A DNA stretch of 64,000 nt from Betaproteobacteria bacterium (GTDB lineage: Bacteria > Pseudomonadota > Gammaproteobacteria > Burkholderiales > Casimicrobiaceae): contig BOKS01000001.1 in the NCBI GenBank assembly GCA_016861105.1, forward strand, positions 124,001-188,000, written 5' to 3'. The position numbers and the translations under genes were made by a program. Each line of letters starts with the position of its first letter. Position 1 is the stretch's first letter. Under the pieces are notes generated by a model. The model worked only from the letters and a program-made list of their open reading frames with translations. It was not told the DNA's origin and made no database searches. Below are positions 27,122 to 34,612 of this stretch, piece after piece.

Positions 27122-27140
27122 ACGCGGCGTGACGCCGCGT
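27122..27140 (+). other. Perfect 8-bp hairpin ahead of rsgA
   Basis: The inverted repeat ACGCGGCG / CGCCGCGT with a 3-nt TGA loop lies between the small ORF and rsgA. There is no T-tract, so it is not a standard intrinsic terminator. It could act as an RNA structure in the rsgA leader. Confidence 0.4.
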
Positions 27141-27260
27141 CCCGAGCCCCCGTCCGCCACGCCGGACCCGCCGCGCGTTCACGCCGCGGCCGACTTCGCC
27201 TCGCTCCCTCCCGCGCCACCGCGCGGGGCGAAGGCGCGCCTGCGCGCGCCAGGACGACCA

Positions 27261-28358
27261 ATGGCGGATACGGGACACGACATGATCCAGTTCGACTTCG
27301 AGGCCCTGCGCAGCGTGGGCCTCACGCCCGCGGTGCTGCAGTGCGCCGCGGGCGCGGACGGCGGCGAAGCGCCGCTGCGCCTGCTGCGCGTCACCGAGGT
27401 GCACCGCGACGCGGTGCGCGTGCACGATGGCCACGACGAGTGCGCGGCGCGCGTGCTGCCGCGCCTCGCCCGCGCCATGGAAGAGGGCGGGGAGGGGCTC
27501 GCGGCCGGCGACTGGGTGCTCGCCGCCGACGACGGGTTCGGCCAATGCTGGCTGCACGCCCGCGTGCCGCCGCTCACGCACCTCGCGCGCCGCGACGAGC
27601 AGGGGCGCGCGAAGGCGATCGTCAGCAACGTCGACACGGCACTGCTGGTGATGGGGCTCGACGGCGATTTCAACGTCCGTCGCGCCGAGCGCTTCCTCGC
27701 GCTGGTGCACGGCAGCGGCGTCATCGCGGTCGTCGTGCTGACGAAGGCGGACCTGGTGCCGGACGCGGCGCGCGACGCGGGGGTCGACGCGCTCCGGCGC
27801 CGGCTGCCGTCGCAGGTCGGCGTGATCGCCGTGGACGCCACGTCGCCGGAGGCGGCGCGCCGGCTGGCGCCGTGGTTGGCGTCCGGCCAGACGCTGGTGA
27901 TGCTCGGCTCGTCGGGCGCGGGCAAGTCGACGCTGACCAACACGCTGCTCGGCACGGCGGCGCGGGCGACCGGCGCCGTGCGCGAGCACGACGGGCGCGG
28001 CAGGCACACGACGACCTCGCGCTCGCTCGTGCGGCTGCCGGGGGGCGCCTGCGTGATCGACACGCCGGGCGTGCGCACGCTCCGCCCCGACGTCGACGAG
28101 GCGGGCCTCGCCGCGAGCTTCGGTGACATCGACGCGCTGGCCGCACGCTGCCGCTACCGCGACTGTGCGCACGCCGACGAGCCGGGGTGCGCCGTCCGGG
28201 CGGGCGTGGACCCCGACCGCCTGCGCAACTACCACAAGCTGCGGCGCGACGCACAGCGCGACGCGATGTCCGCGCTCGACCGGCACAGACAGGTCGCGCA
28301 GTGGAAGGCGCGCAGCCGCTCCGTGCGGGCGTGGATGAAGGCGAAGGGGAGGACCTGA
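27261..28358 (+). CDS. rsgA: Ribosome small-subunit-dependent GTPase A
   Basis: 365 residues from an ATG at 27261 with AGGA at 27251-27254. The circularly permuted GTPase order is visible: TKAD (G4) comes before GSSGAGKST (G1), then the T-rich G2 region RGRHTTTSRSL, then DTPGV (G3). A C-terminal zinc finger follows (CRYRDCAH to EPGC). RsgA assists late 30S subunit maturation and releases RbfA. This is the longer type of about 360 residues, as in E. coli. An upstream in-frame start at 27129 would add a low-complexity segment and overlap the hairpin. Confidence 0.88.
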   Translation: MADTGHDMIQFDFEALRSVGLTPAVLQCAAGADGGEAPLRLLRVTEVHRDAVRVHDGHDECAARVLPRLARAMEEGGEGLAAGDWVLAADDGFGQCWLHARVPPLTHLARRDEQGRAKAIVSNVDTALLVMGLDGDFNVRRAERFLALVHGSGVIAVVVLTKADLVPDAARDAGVDALRRRLPSQVGVIAVDATSPEAARRLAPWLASGQTLVMLGSSGAGKSTLTNTLLGTAARATGAVREHDGRGRHTTTSRSLVRLPGGACVIDTPGVRTLRPDVDEAGLAASFGDIDALAARCRYRDCAHADEPGCAVRAGVDPDRLRNYHKLRRDAQRDAMSALDRHRQVAQWKARSRSVRAWMKAKGRT

Positions 28359-28385
28359 GCCGCGCCGCGGGAAGCAGCGCGCGCT

Positions 28386-29792
28386 CTAGGACGCTCGCTC
28401 GTGTTCGCCGGCCACGCGTCCGGCGAGATCGTGGTCGTCCGCGGCCTCGATGCGGACGCGCACCAGCGATCCCGGGGCGAGCGAGGCACCGTCCTCGATG
28501 CGCACCACGCCGTCGATCTCGGGGGCGTCGGCGTGGCTGCGGCCGACGGCGATGCGGCGCTTCGAGCGGCCGCGGCCGGCGTGCGCGTGCGCGTCCACGA
28601 GCACGTCGAGCGTGGTGCCGACGCGCGCGGCGAGGCGCGCGGCGCTGATGCGCGCCTGCGCCTCCATGAAGCGCACGCGCCGCAGTTCCTTGACGTCGGC
28701 GGGCACCGCGCCGGGGAGCGCGTTGGCCGCGGCGCCCGCGACCGGCGAGTAGGCGAAGCAGCCGACGCGGTCGAGCTGCGCCTCGGCGAGGAAGTCGAGC
28801 AGTTCCGCGAACTCCGCGTCGGTCTCGCCGGGAAAGCCGACGATGAACGTGCTGCGCAGCGCGAGCTGCGGCTTCGCCGCCCGCCATGCCCGCACGCGGT
28901 CGAGCACCTTCTCGGGGGCCGCGGGGCGCTTCATGAGCCGGAGGATGCGCGGGCTGGCGTGCTGGAACGGCACGTCCAGGTAGGGCACGAGGCCTCCGTG
29001 CGCGAGGTCGTCGCGCATCAGCGGGATCACCTCGTCGACGTGCGGGTAGGGGTACACGTAGTGCAGGCGCACCCAGGCGCCGTGGGCGTGCGCGAGGGCG
29101 TCGAGCTCGCGCACCAGCGCCGTCATCCGCGTCTTCACCGGGCGTCCCTGCCAGAACCCGGTGCGGTGGCGCACGTCGACGCCGTAGGCGCTCGTGTCCT
29201 GCGAGATGACCAGCAGCTCCCTCACGCCGGCGCGCAGCAGCCGCTCGGCCTCCGCCATCACCTCCGCGAGCGGTCGCGACACGAGGTCGCCGCGCATCGA
29301 GGGGATGATGCAGAACGTGCACCGGTGGTTGCAGCCCTCGCTGATCTTCAGGTACGCGTAGTGGCGCGGCGTGAGCTTCACGCCCTGCGGGGGCACGAGA
29401 TCGGCGAACGGGTCGTGCGGCCTCGGCAGGTGCGCGTGCACGGCGCTCATCACCTCGTGCGTCGCGTGCGGTCCCGTGACGGCCAGCACCTTCGGGTGGC
29501 GCTCGCGCACGAACCCGCCGCCGTCCCGCGCCCCGAGGCAGCCGGTGACGACGACGCGACCGCTCTCCGCGAGCGCCTCGCCGATCGCGTCCAGCGACTC
29601 GGCGACGGCCGCGTCGATGAACCCGCAGGTGTTGACGACGACCAGGTCCGCGTCCGCGTAGTCGGGCGCGATCGCGTAGCCCTCGGCCCTGAGCTGCGTG
29701 AGGATCTGCTCGGAGTCGACCAGCGCCTTCGGGCAGCCGAGGGACACGAAGCCCACGCGGGGGGCGCCGCGCGGCGCGGACGTCGGGTTCAT
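28386..29792 (-). CDS. rimO: Ribosomal protein S12 methylthiotransferase RimO
   Basis: 468 residues from an ATG at 29792. The N-terminal UPF0004 domain has Cys20, Cys56 and Cys85 for the auxiliary 4Fe-4S cluster. The radical-SAM domain has Cys154-xxx-Cys158-xx-Cys161 (CNHRCTFC). A TRAM domain closes the protein (about 400-460). RimO adds a methylthio group to the conserved aspartate of ribosomal protein S12. Motifs such as [16 protein letters not shown] separate RimO from the tRNA enzyme MiaB. The gene is convergent with rsgA, 27 bp apart. Confidence 0.95.
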   Translation of the reverse strand: MNPTSAPRGAPRVGFVSLGCPKALVDSEQILTQLRAEGYAIAPDYADADLVVVNTCGFIDAAVAESLDAIGEALAESGRVVVTGCLGARDGGGFVRERHPKVLAVTGPHATHEVMSAVHAHLPRPHDPFADLVPPQGVKLTPRHYAYLKISEGCNHRCTFCIIPSMRGDLVSRPLAEVMAEAERLLRAGVRELLVISQDTSAYGVDVRHRTGFWQGRPVKTRMTALVRELDALAHAHGAWVRLHYVYPYPHVDEVIPLMRDDLAHGGLVPYLDVPFQHASPRILRLMKRPAAPEKVLDRVRAWRAAKPQLALRSTFIVGFPGETDAEFAELLDFLAEAQLDRVGCFAYSPVAGAAANALPGAVPADVKELRRVRFMEAQARISAARLAARVGTTLDVLVDAHAHAGRGRSKRRIAVGRSHADAPEIDGVVRIEDGASLAPGSLVRVRIEAADDHDLAGRVAGEHERAS

Positions 29793-29871
29793 CGCCTGTC
29801 GGCCTCGCGGCGATCACGCGCCGCACAAAGGCGCGCGTGAGGCCCTGCTTGTTGCGGCGCGTCGTGCGCGC

Positions 29872-30444
29872 TCAGCGGGACTTGTCGTCGTCGCCGCCGG
29901 TTTGCGGCGGCGCGAAATTGGGGAAGGGGAACGCGGAGAACATGCCGCGCGTCTGGTCCTGCATGCGCTGCTGCATGTCCATGAACAGCCTGGCGCTCTG
30001 CTCGAGGTAGTTGCCGAGCATGCCCTGCATCGCCGGGGCCTGCATCTGCATGAACTGCTTCCACAGGTCGGGCGTGAGCATCATCTTGTCGCCGTAGATC
30101 TGCTTCGCCTGGTCCTGCAGCTTCTTCTGGATCGCCATGAACGCCTTGACGTTCTGCTCCATGTACTGGCCCATCATCGTCTGCTGCGCGGAGCCGTAGA
30201 AGCGGATCATCTGCGCCAGCATCTCCGAGCTGAACATCGGCACGCCGCCGGACTCCTCCTCGAGGATGATTTGCAGCAGGATCGAGCGCGTGAGGTCCTC
30301 GCCGCTCTTCGCGTCGACGACCTGGAAGTCGATGTTCTCGAGGACCATCTGCTTCACGTCCGCGAGCGTGATGTAGCCGCTGTTGGCGGTGTCGTAGAGC
30401 CGGCGGTTCGGATACTTCTTGATCGTGCGGAGAGGTTCGGCCAC
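29872..30444 (-). CDS. phaR: Polyhydroxyalkanoate synthesis repressor PhaR
   Basis: 190 residues from a GTG at 30444. An N-terminal PHB/PHA accumulation regulator DNA-binding domain (IKKYPNRRLYDTANSGYITL) is followed by the paired PHB_acc domains, which are Met/Gln-rich (QQTMMGQYMEQNVKAF, MQQRMQDQTRGMF). PhaR represses phasin genes and its own gene, and leaves DNA when it binds nascent PHB granules. It is divergent from the phasin gene, and two matches to its known CTGC-N3-GCAG operator lie in the shared spacer. Confidence 0.95.
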   Translation of the reverse strand: MAEPLRTIKKYPNRRLYDTANSGYITLADVKQMVLENIDFQVVDAKSGEDLTRSILLQIILEEESGGVPMFSSEMLAQMIRFYGSAQQTMMGQYMEQNVKAFMAIQKKLQDQAKQIYGDKMMLTPDLWKQFMQMQAPAMQGMLGNYLEQSARLFMDMQQRMQDQTRGMFSAFPFPNFAPPQTGGDDDKSR

Positions 30445-30470
30445 GGCGCGCTCCCGAAGGACGGTCGTCG

Positions 30471-30476
30471 ATTATA
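30471..30476 (-). promoter_or_regulatory. Candidate -10 box for phaR
   Basis: A perfect TATAAT on the minus strand, 27 bp upstream of the phaR GTG. No good -35 hexamer sits 16-18 bp further upstream, so the promoter may be weak. Confidence 0.5.
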
Positions 30477-30518
30477 ACCCACTGATTTATCGCGGGTTCG
30501 CGACGATTCCGCGGGCCC

Positions 30519-30533
30519 TGCTGCGACGCAGCA
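30519..30533. promoter_or_regulatory. PhaR operator candidate 1 (15-bp palindrome)
   Basis: TGCTGCG-A-CGCAGCA is a perfect palindrome containing CTGC-N3-GCAG, the reported PhaR recognition pattern in other PHB producers. It lies 9 bp upstream of the phasin -35 box and between the two divergent promoters, so PhaR bound here could control both genes. Confidence 0.7.
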
Positions 30534-30541
30534 AAAAACCC

Positions 30542-30570
30542 TTGACCGCGGGGTTTTCCATCCCTATACT
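30542..30570 (+). promoter_or_regulatory. Sigma-70 promoter of the phasin gene
   Basis: TTGACC (30542-30547) and TATACT (30565-30570) are separated by exactly 17 bp, the best promoter match in the window. Transcription would start near 30577, giving a leader of about 115 nt. PhaR-like sites flank it on both sides. Confidence 0.7.
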
Positions 30571-30576
30571 TCGTTT

Positions 30577-30587
30577 GTGCGGTGCAG
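30577..30587. promoter_or_regulatory. PhaR operator candidate 2 (imperfect)
   Basis: GTGC-GGT-GCAG matches CTGC-N3-GCAG with one mismatch and lies at the predicted phasin transcription start. Binding here would block polymerase directly. Confidence 0.5.
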
Positions 30588-30691
30588 CAAAGTCGCCGGC
30601 GAAATCCCCGGCGGTTCCCGGCCGGCCCACGCCGGCACGCTGCGCCGAGGTCGCGACCACGAGCGCGCAGGACACAACCCAGGAGCCAGCC

Positions 30692-31237
30692 ATGTACAAC
30701 GCCACCGAGCAGTTCGCCGAATTCAACAAGGCCAACGTCGCGCAAGCCAGCAAGATCGCCGCGATCGCCATGGGCAACGCCGAGAAGCTGATGAAGCTCG
30801 GCATGAACACCGCGCGCAACGCGCTCGAGCAGTCGATCGAGAACGCGCAGGCCGTCGCGTCGGTGAAGGACGTGCAGGAGCTGTTCGCGCTGCGCGCGAA
30901 GCTCGCCGAGACGGGCGTGCAGTCGGCCCTCGCGTACTCGAAGAACCTCTACGAGATCGCCTCCGAAGCCCAGGCCGAGCTGACCGCGGCTTCCGAGGAA
31001 TCGTGGTCGAGCTACACGCGCGGCGTCGCCAAGTGGGTGGACAGCGCCGCGCAGGCCGCGCCGGCCGGCTCGGACGTCGCGGTCAACGCGTTCAAGTCGA
31101 CGGTCGCAGCGACGACCGCGGCGTTCGACCAGTTCCAGAAGGCGACCAAGCAGGTCGTGAACCTCGCCGACGCGAGCGTACGCGCCGCCGCGACGTCGGC
31201 TGCCAAGGCTGCCCCGAAGGGCCGCCGCGCGGCCTGA
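30692..31237 (+). CDS. phaP: Phasin (PHA granule-associated protein)
   Basis: 181 residues from an ATG at 30692 with AGGAG at 30681-30685. An amphipathic, Ala-rich helical phasin of the PhaP type: MYNATEQFAEFNKANV, LMKLGMNTARNALEQSIENAQ and a Lys/Ala-rich tail (KAAPKGRRAA). No signal peptide. Phasins coat intracellular polyhydroxybutyrate granules and set their number and size. A strong promoter and PhaR-like operators precede the gene, the usual arrangement for derepression when polymer appears. Downstream lie a hairpin and two candidate sRNAs. Confidence 0.92.
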   Translation: MYNATEQFAEFNKANVAQASKIAAIAMGNAEKLMKLGMNTARNALEQSIENAQAVASVKDVQELFALRAKLAETGVQSALAYSKNLYEIASEAQAELTAASEESWSSYTRGVAKWVDSAAQAAPAGSDVAVNAFKSTVAATTAAFDQFQKATKQVVNLADASVRAAATSAAKAAPKGRRAA

Positions 31238-31247
31238 GCTTTCCGCA

Positions 31248-31270
31248 CCGGCGCCGCCCCGCGGCGCCGG
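31248..31270 (+). terminator. GC-rich hairpin after the phasin gene (no T-tract)
   Basis: CCGGCGCCGC / GCGGCGCCGG with a CCC loop, a perfect 10-bp stem 10 bp after the phasin stop. No T-tract follows, so it may be an inefficient terminator or a 3'-end stabilising structure that allows read-through into the sRNA units. Confidence 0.4.
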
Positions 31271-31331
31271 CGGGACCTCGGGGCCGGTTGAAACCGGCGC
31301 GGGCGTCCCCAACTCGGTAAGCGGCAGTACC

Positions 31332-31396
31332 CTGTATCTACCTCCTCCTCCTGATAGATACAGCCTCGGGCCCCGGATCCCTCCGGGGCCCTTTTT
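31332..31396 (+). ncRNA. Candidate sRNA 1 with CCUCCUCCUCCUGA loop
   Basis: A perfect 9-bp stem CTGTATCTA / TAGATACAG (31332-31340 with 31355-31363) presents the 14-nt loop CCTCCTCCTCCTGA (31341-31354). Four bases later an intrinsic terminator with a 9-bp stem and T5 closes the unit. The loop is complementary to Shine-Dalgarno sequences (AGGAGG), as in known CU-rich-loop sRNAs of proteobacteria. A second unit with the same loop follows at 31517. No convincing promoter precedes it, so it may be processed from the phasin 3' UTR. The 5' end is uncertain. Confidence 0.6.
31368..31396 (+). terminator. Rho-independent terminator of candidate sRNA 1
   Basis: GGGCCCCGG / CCGGGGCCC stem (31368-31376 with 31383-31391), loop ATCCCT, then five T (31392-31396). 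Confidence 0.85.
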
Positions 31397-31516
31397 CTTC
31401 CCTTCGCCGCGCCCTTTAGAGTGAACGCACTAGAGCGCGGCGATACAGTGGGCACGTCGCGCGAAGCCCCGGATCCCGCGGATCCCCTCCGCTCCGGAGG
31501 CCGCCGCGCGACGCCG

Positions 31517-31587
31517 CTGTATCTTTCCTCCTCCTCCTGAAAAGATGCAGCCCTTCGAGCCCCGGCCGCGTGCCGGGGCTTTTTTTC
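31517..31587 (+). ncRNA. Candidate sRNA 2, sibling of sRNA 1
   Basis: Stem CTGTATCTTT / AAAGATGCAG (31517-31526 with 31541-31550; one G-U pair) carries exactly the same 14-nt loop CCTCCTCCTCCTGA (31527-31540) and is again followed by an intrinsic terminator with a long T-tract. Relative to unit 1 the ninth pair changes from A-T to T-A, a compensatory change, and the terminator stem sequence also differs while staying paired. This supports selection on structure and on the loop. The spacer between the units has no clear promoter. Confidence 0.6.
31558..31587 (+). terminator. Rho-independent terminator of candidate sRNA 2
   Basis: AGCCCCGGC / GCCGGGGCT stem (31558-31566 with 31572-31580), loop CGCGT, then seven T (31581-31587). 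It ends 14 bp before the phaB stop codon and could also help separate the convergent transcripts. Confidence 0.88.
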
Positions 31588-31601
31588 GGTCGCGGGCGGA
31601 C

Positions 31602-32354
31602 TCAGAACATGTGCTGCCCGCCGTTGATCGCGATGTTCGCCCCGGTGACGAACGCCGCCTCCTCGCTCGCGAGGTAGGCGACCAGCCCGGCGATCTCCTC
31701 GGGCTTGCCGAGGCGGCCGAGCGGGATCTGCGGGATGATCTTGCTGTCGAGGACGTCCTGCGGGATCGCCATCACCATCTTGGTGCCGATGTAGCCGGGC
31801 GAGATCGTGTTCACGGTGACGCCCTTCTTCGCGACCTCGAGCGCGAGCGCCTTGGTGAAGCCGTGCATGCCGGCCTTCGCGGCCGAGTAGTTGACCTGCC
31901 CGAACGCGCCCTTCTGCCCGTTGACGGACGAGATGTTGATGATGCGTCCCCACGAGCGGTCGACCATGCCGTCGCAGACCTGCTTGGTCATGTTGAACAC
32001 GGAGTCGAGGTTGGTGCGGATGACCGCGTCCCAGGCGCCCTTGTCCATCTTGCGGAACGTCATGTCGCGCGTGATGCCGGCGTTGTTGACCAGCACGTCG
32101 ACCGGACCGGCGTCCGCCACGACCTTCGCCACGCAGGCGGCGGAGGAGTCCCAGTCCGCGACGTCGCACGCATAGGCGCGGAACCCGTAGCCCATCTTGT
32201 TCATCGTGTCGAGCCACTCCTGCGCCTTCTTGTTGCCCGGCGAGTAGGTGGTGACGACCTTGTAGCCGAGGCCGGCGAGCTTGATGCAGATCGCCTCGCC
32301 GAGGCCGCCCATGCCGCCGGTGACGAGCGCGACGCGCGGGATCTTCAGGGCCAT
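31602..32354 (-). CDS. phaB: Acetoacetyl-CoA reductase PhaB
   Basis: 250 residues from an ATG at 32354 with AGGAGG close upstream on the minus strand. It is a classical short-chain dehydrogenase: cofactor motif TGGMGGLG, NNAG, catalytic Ser/Tyr/Lys in ISSVNGQKGAFGQVNYSAAKAG, and the PhaB-type SPGYIGTKM loop. It reduces acetoacetyl-CoA to (R)-3-hydroxybutyryl-CoA with NADPH, feeding PhaC. It is on the same strand as phaC, 182 bp downstream. No phaA thiolase gene is in the window. Confidence 0.94.
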   Translation of the reverse strand: MALKIPRVALVTGGMGGLGEAICIKLAGLGYKVVTTYSPGNKKAQEWLDTMNKMGYGFRAYACDVADWDSSAACVAKVVADAGPVDVLVNNAGITRDMTFRKMDKGAWDAVIRTNLDSVFNMTKQVCDGMVDRSWGRIINISSVNGQKGAFGQVNYSAAKAGMHGFTKALALEVAKKGVTVNTISPGYIGTKMVMAIPQDVLDSKIIPQIPLGRLGKPEEIAGLVAYLASEEAAFVTGANIAINGGQHMF

Positions 32355-32536
32355 TTGCGCTACCTCCTGTGGGGGATGTCCGTCGGGGTGACGTCGTGGG
32401 CGGACGGCGCCGTCCGCTGGCCGGCCGCGAATGCACCGGATGGTAGCTCACTGGACGACCGCGCGCGCGACGCGCCTCGGGCCGCTGCGCCCCGCGCGGC
32501 CCTCGCGGCGCACTGCCACGGCGAGCGCGCGACGCC

Positions 32537-34327
32537 TCAGGCTGCCGATTCGCGCACGTAGCGGCCGGGCGCGGGCTCGAGCGCCGGGTGACGCGCGCTG
32601 CCGGCCGCGTCCGGCGCCTTGCGCCGCCGGCCGGCGTGCCCGGCGAGCCACGCGCCCCAGCGCGGCCACCAGCTGCCGGCGACCTCCTCCGCGCCGGCGA
32701 GCCAGGCGTCGGCGTCCGGCCGAAGCGGCCCGCCGGCCCAGTGGCACCGGCGCGGCGGCTGCGGCGGGTTGACCACGCCGGCGATGTGCCCCGACGCGCC
32801 GAGGACGAACTGCACGTCGCCGCGCAGCAGCTGCGTCGTGCGGTACGCCGAGCGCCAGGGCACGATGTGGTCGTCGCGCGTCGCGAGCACGAACGCCGGC
32901 ATGCGCAGCCGCCCGAGGTCGATGCGCTCGCCGAGCATCGTCAGCGCGCCGGGGTCGCGCAGCCGGTTGCCGAGGTAGAACTCCCGGAGGTAGTAGGCGA
33001 ACATCGGTCCCGGCAGGTTCGCGGAGTCGCCGTTCCAGTGCAGCAGGTCGAACGGCGGCGGCGAGCATCCCTTGAGGTAGTTGTTGACGACGTAGTGCCA
33101 GACGAGGTCGTTGGCGCGCAGGCTCGCGAACGCACCCGCGAGCTCGCTGCCGTGCATGCGCTGCCCCGCCTGCAGCGCGCGCTCGCGCACCGCGAGGAAC
33201 TCGGGCGAGAGGTAGACGCCGATCTCGCCCGGGTCGGCGAAGTCCAGCATCGTCGTCAGGAACGTCGCGCTCGCGACCGAGCGGTCGCCGCGCGCCGCGA
33301 GCACCGCGAGCGCGCACGCCAGCAGCGTCCCGCCCACGCAGAACCCGAGGGCGTTCGCCGTCCGGCTGCCGGCGATCCGGCGCGCGACGCGCAGCGCGGC
33401 CAGCACGCCGTCCTCGAGATAGTCGTCCCAGCCGAGCGTGCCGAGCTCCGGCGGGATGTTGCGCCAGCTGACCACGAACACCGTGTGGCCCAGCGCGACC
33501 GCATGCCGCACGAAGGAGTTCTCCGGGCGCAGGTCGAGGATGTAGTACTTGTTGATGCACGGGGGCACGATCACCAGCGGCCGCGCGTGCACCGTCGGCG
33601 TCGTCGCCGCGTACTGGATCAGCTCCATCAGCTCGTTGCGGTGCACGACGCTGCCCGGCGTGACGGCGACGTTGCGTCCGACCTCGAACGCGGCGGGATC
33701 GCTCATGGCGATGCGGCCGCGCGCGAGGTCGCCGGCGAGGTTCGCCGCGCCCTGCACCAGGCTCGCCCCGTCGCTCGCGAGCGCGCGCTCGAGGACCTCC
33801 GCGTTCGTCGCGGGGAAGTTCGTCGGCGCGAGCGCATCCACGTACTGCCGCGTCACGAAGCGCAGGCGCGCGTGGTCGGCCGGCGGCATGCTCGCGCGCT
33901 CCGCGAGCTCGGTGAGCCACCGTGCCTGCACGAGGTAGGTCTGGAGCACGAACGAGTGGAACGGGGAGTCGCGCCAGAACCGCGCGCGGAAGCGGCGGTC
34001 GTCCGGCGGAACGTCGACGACCTGCGGCATCGGGGCGCCCGCCGGCAGCGCCGCGGCGGCCTGCCACAGCTGCGCGAGCCGCGCCTGGTGCTTCGCGTTG
34101 ACCTCGGCCAGCGCCTGCGGCGGCACGAGCGCCGCGAACACGCCTGCATCGGGAAGCGGCGACGCGGCGGCCGCGTGCGCGACCTTGGGCAACGTCGCCC
34201 GGACCCACCACTGCATCCACTCGATCCCGATGCGCTGCCACTCGCCGACCAGATCGGCTACTTCGGACGGCGGAACGTGGCCGGGCGCCGCGTCGCCGGC
34301 GCCGCCACCGGCAGGGGGAACGCTCAT
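32537..34327 (-). CDS. phaC: Class I poly(R)-hydroxyalkanoate synthase PhaC
   Basis: 596 residues from an ATG at 34327. The N-terminal PhaC domain (about 80-250) precedes an alpha/beta-hydrolase catalytic domain with Cys330 in the lipase-like GFCVGG box, Asp486 (RDDHIVPW) and His514 (ASGHIAG). Their spacing matches the Cys-Asp-His triad of Cupriavidus PhaC. The enzyme polymerises hydroxyacyl-CoA into PHA at the granule surface. The length is normal for class I synthases. With phaB, phasin and phaR nearby, the cell should make short-chain PHA such as PHB. Confidence 0.96.
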   Translation of the reverse strand: MSVPPAGGGAGDAAPGHVPPSEVADLVGEWQRIGIEWMQWWVRATLPKVAHAAAASPLPDAGVFAALVPPQALAEVNAKHQARLAQLWQAAAALPAGAPMPQVVDVPPDDRRFRARFWRDSPFHSFVLQTYLVQARWLTELAERASMPPADHARLRFVTRQYVDALAPTNFPATNAEVLERALASDGASLVQGAANLAGDLARGRIAMSDPAAFEVGRNVAVTPGSVVHRNELMELIQYAATTPTVHARPLVIVPPCINKYYILDLRPENSFVRHAVALGHTVFVVSWRNIPPELGTLGWDDYLEDGVLAALRVARRIAGSRTANALGFCVGGTLLACALAVLAARGDRSVASATFLTTMLDFADPGEIGVYLSPEFLAVRERALQAGQRMHGSELAGAFASLRANDLVWHYVVNNYLKGCSPPPFDLLHWNGDSANLPGPMFAYYLREFYLGNRLRDPGALTMLGERIDLGRLRMPAFVLATRDDHIVPWRSAYRTTQLLRGDVQFVLGASGHIAGVVNPPQPPRRCHWAGGPLRPDADAWLAGAEEVAGSWWPRWGAWLAGHAGRRRKAPDAAGSARHPALEPAPGRYVRESAA

Positions 34328-34372
34328 CCCGGCGATGGTATCGTGCGGGCGAAGCCCGCTTCAATCGCGCGC

Positions 34373-34612
34373 GTGCACATCGTCGTCCTCGCCTGGCTCT
34401 ACGTCACCTTCGCGATGGCGCTCACGATGCCGTTGCCCGCCGGCGCCGCGTGGTTCGCGCTGGCGGGGCTCGGCCCCGTGGTGCTGTGGATGCTGCTGCG
34501 GGTGCGGCGCCATCGGGCGCGCCGCCGGCGCGAGGCGGACGCGCAGGAGGCGAGTCCGGGCGGACGACGGGCGCCGCGCGTCAGTGCAGCGCCACGTGCA
34601 CCACGGCGATGA
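34373..34612 (+). CDS. Small two-helix membrane protein, divergent from phaC
   Basis: 79 residues from a GTG at 34373. Two hydrophobic helices (about 2-18 and 24-43, VHIVVLAWLYVTFAMAL and AAWFALAGLGPVVLWMLL) precede a highly basic tail (RRHRARRRREADAQ). It resembles small conserved inner-membrane proteins of betaproteobacteria with no known role. It is separated from phaC by 45 bp and its end overlaps the convergent ZIP gene by 32 bp. The coding call rests on the membrane pattern followed by a positive-inside tail. Confidence 0.55.
   Translation: MHIVVLAWLYVTFAMALTMPLPAGAAWFALAGLGPVVLWMLLRVRRHRARRRREADAQEASPGGRRAPRVSAAPRAPRR

Larger units (their letters stand above)
26923..27260. other. Gap between efflux operon and rsgA
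   Basis: 338 bp holding a short ORF with a near-perfect Shine-Dalgarno (27022-27081) and a perfect hairpin (27122-27140), each listed separately. I see no classical terminator for the efflux operon and no clear promoter. Confidence 0.5.

Noticed and set aside
31288..31316. Promoter for candidate sRNA 1 using TTGAAA at 31288
   Set aside because: At a 17-bp distance the sequence reads AACTCG, which is not a usable -10 box.
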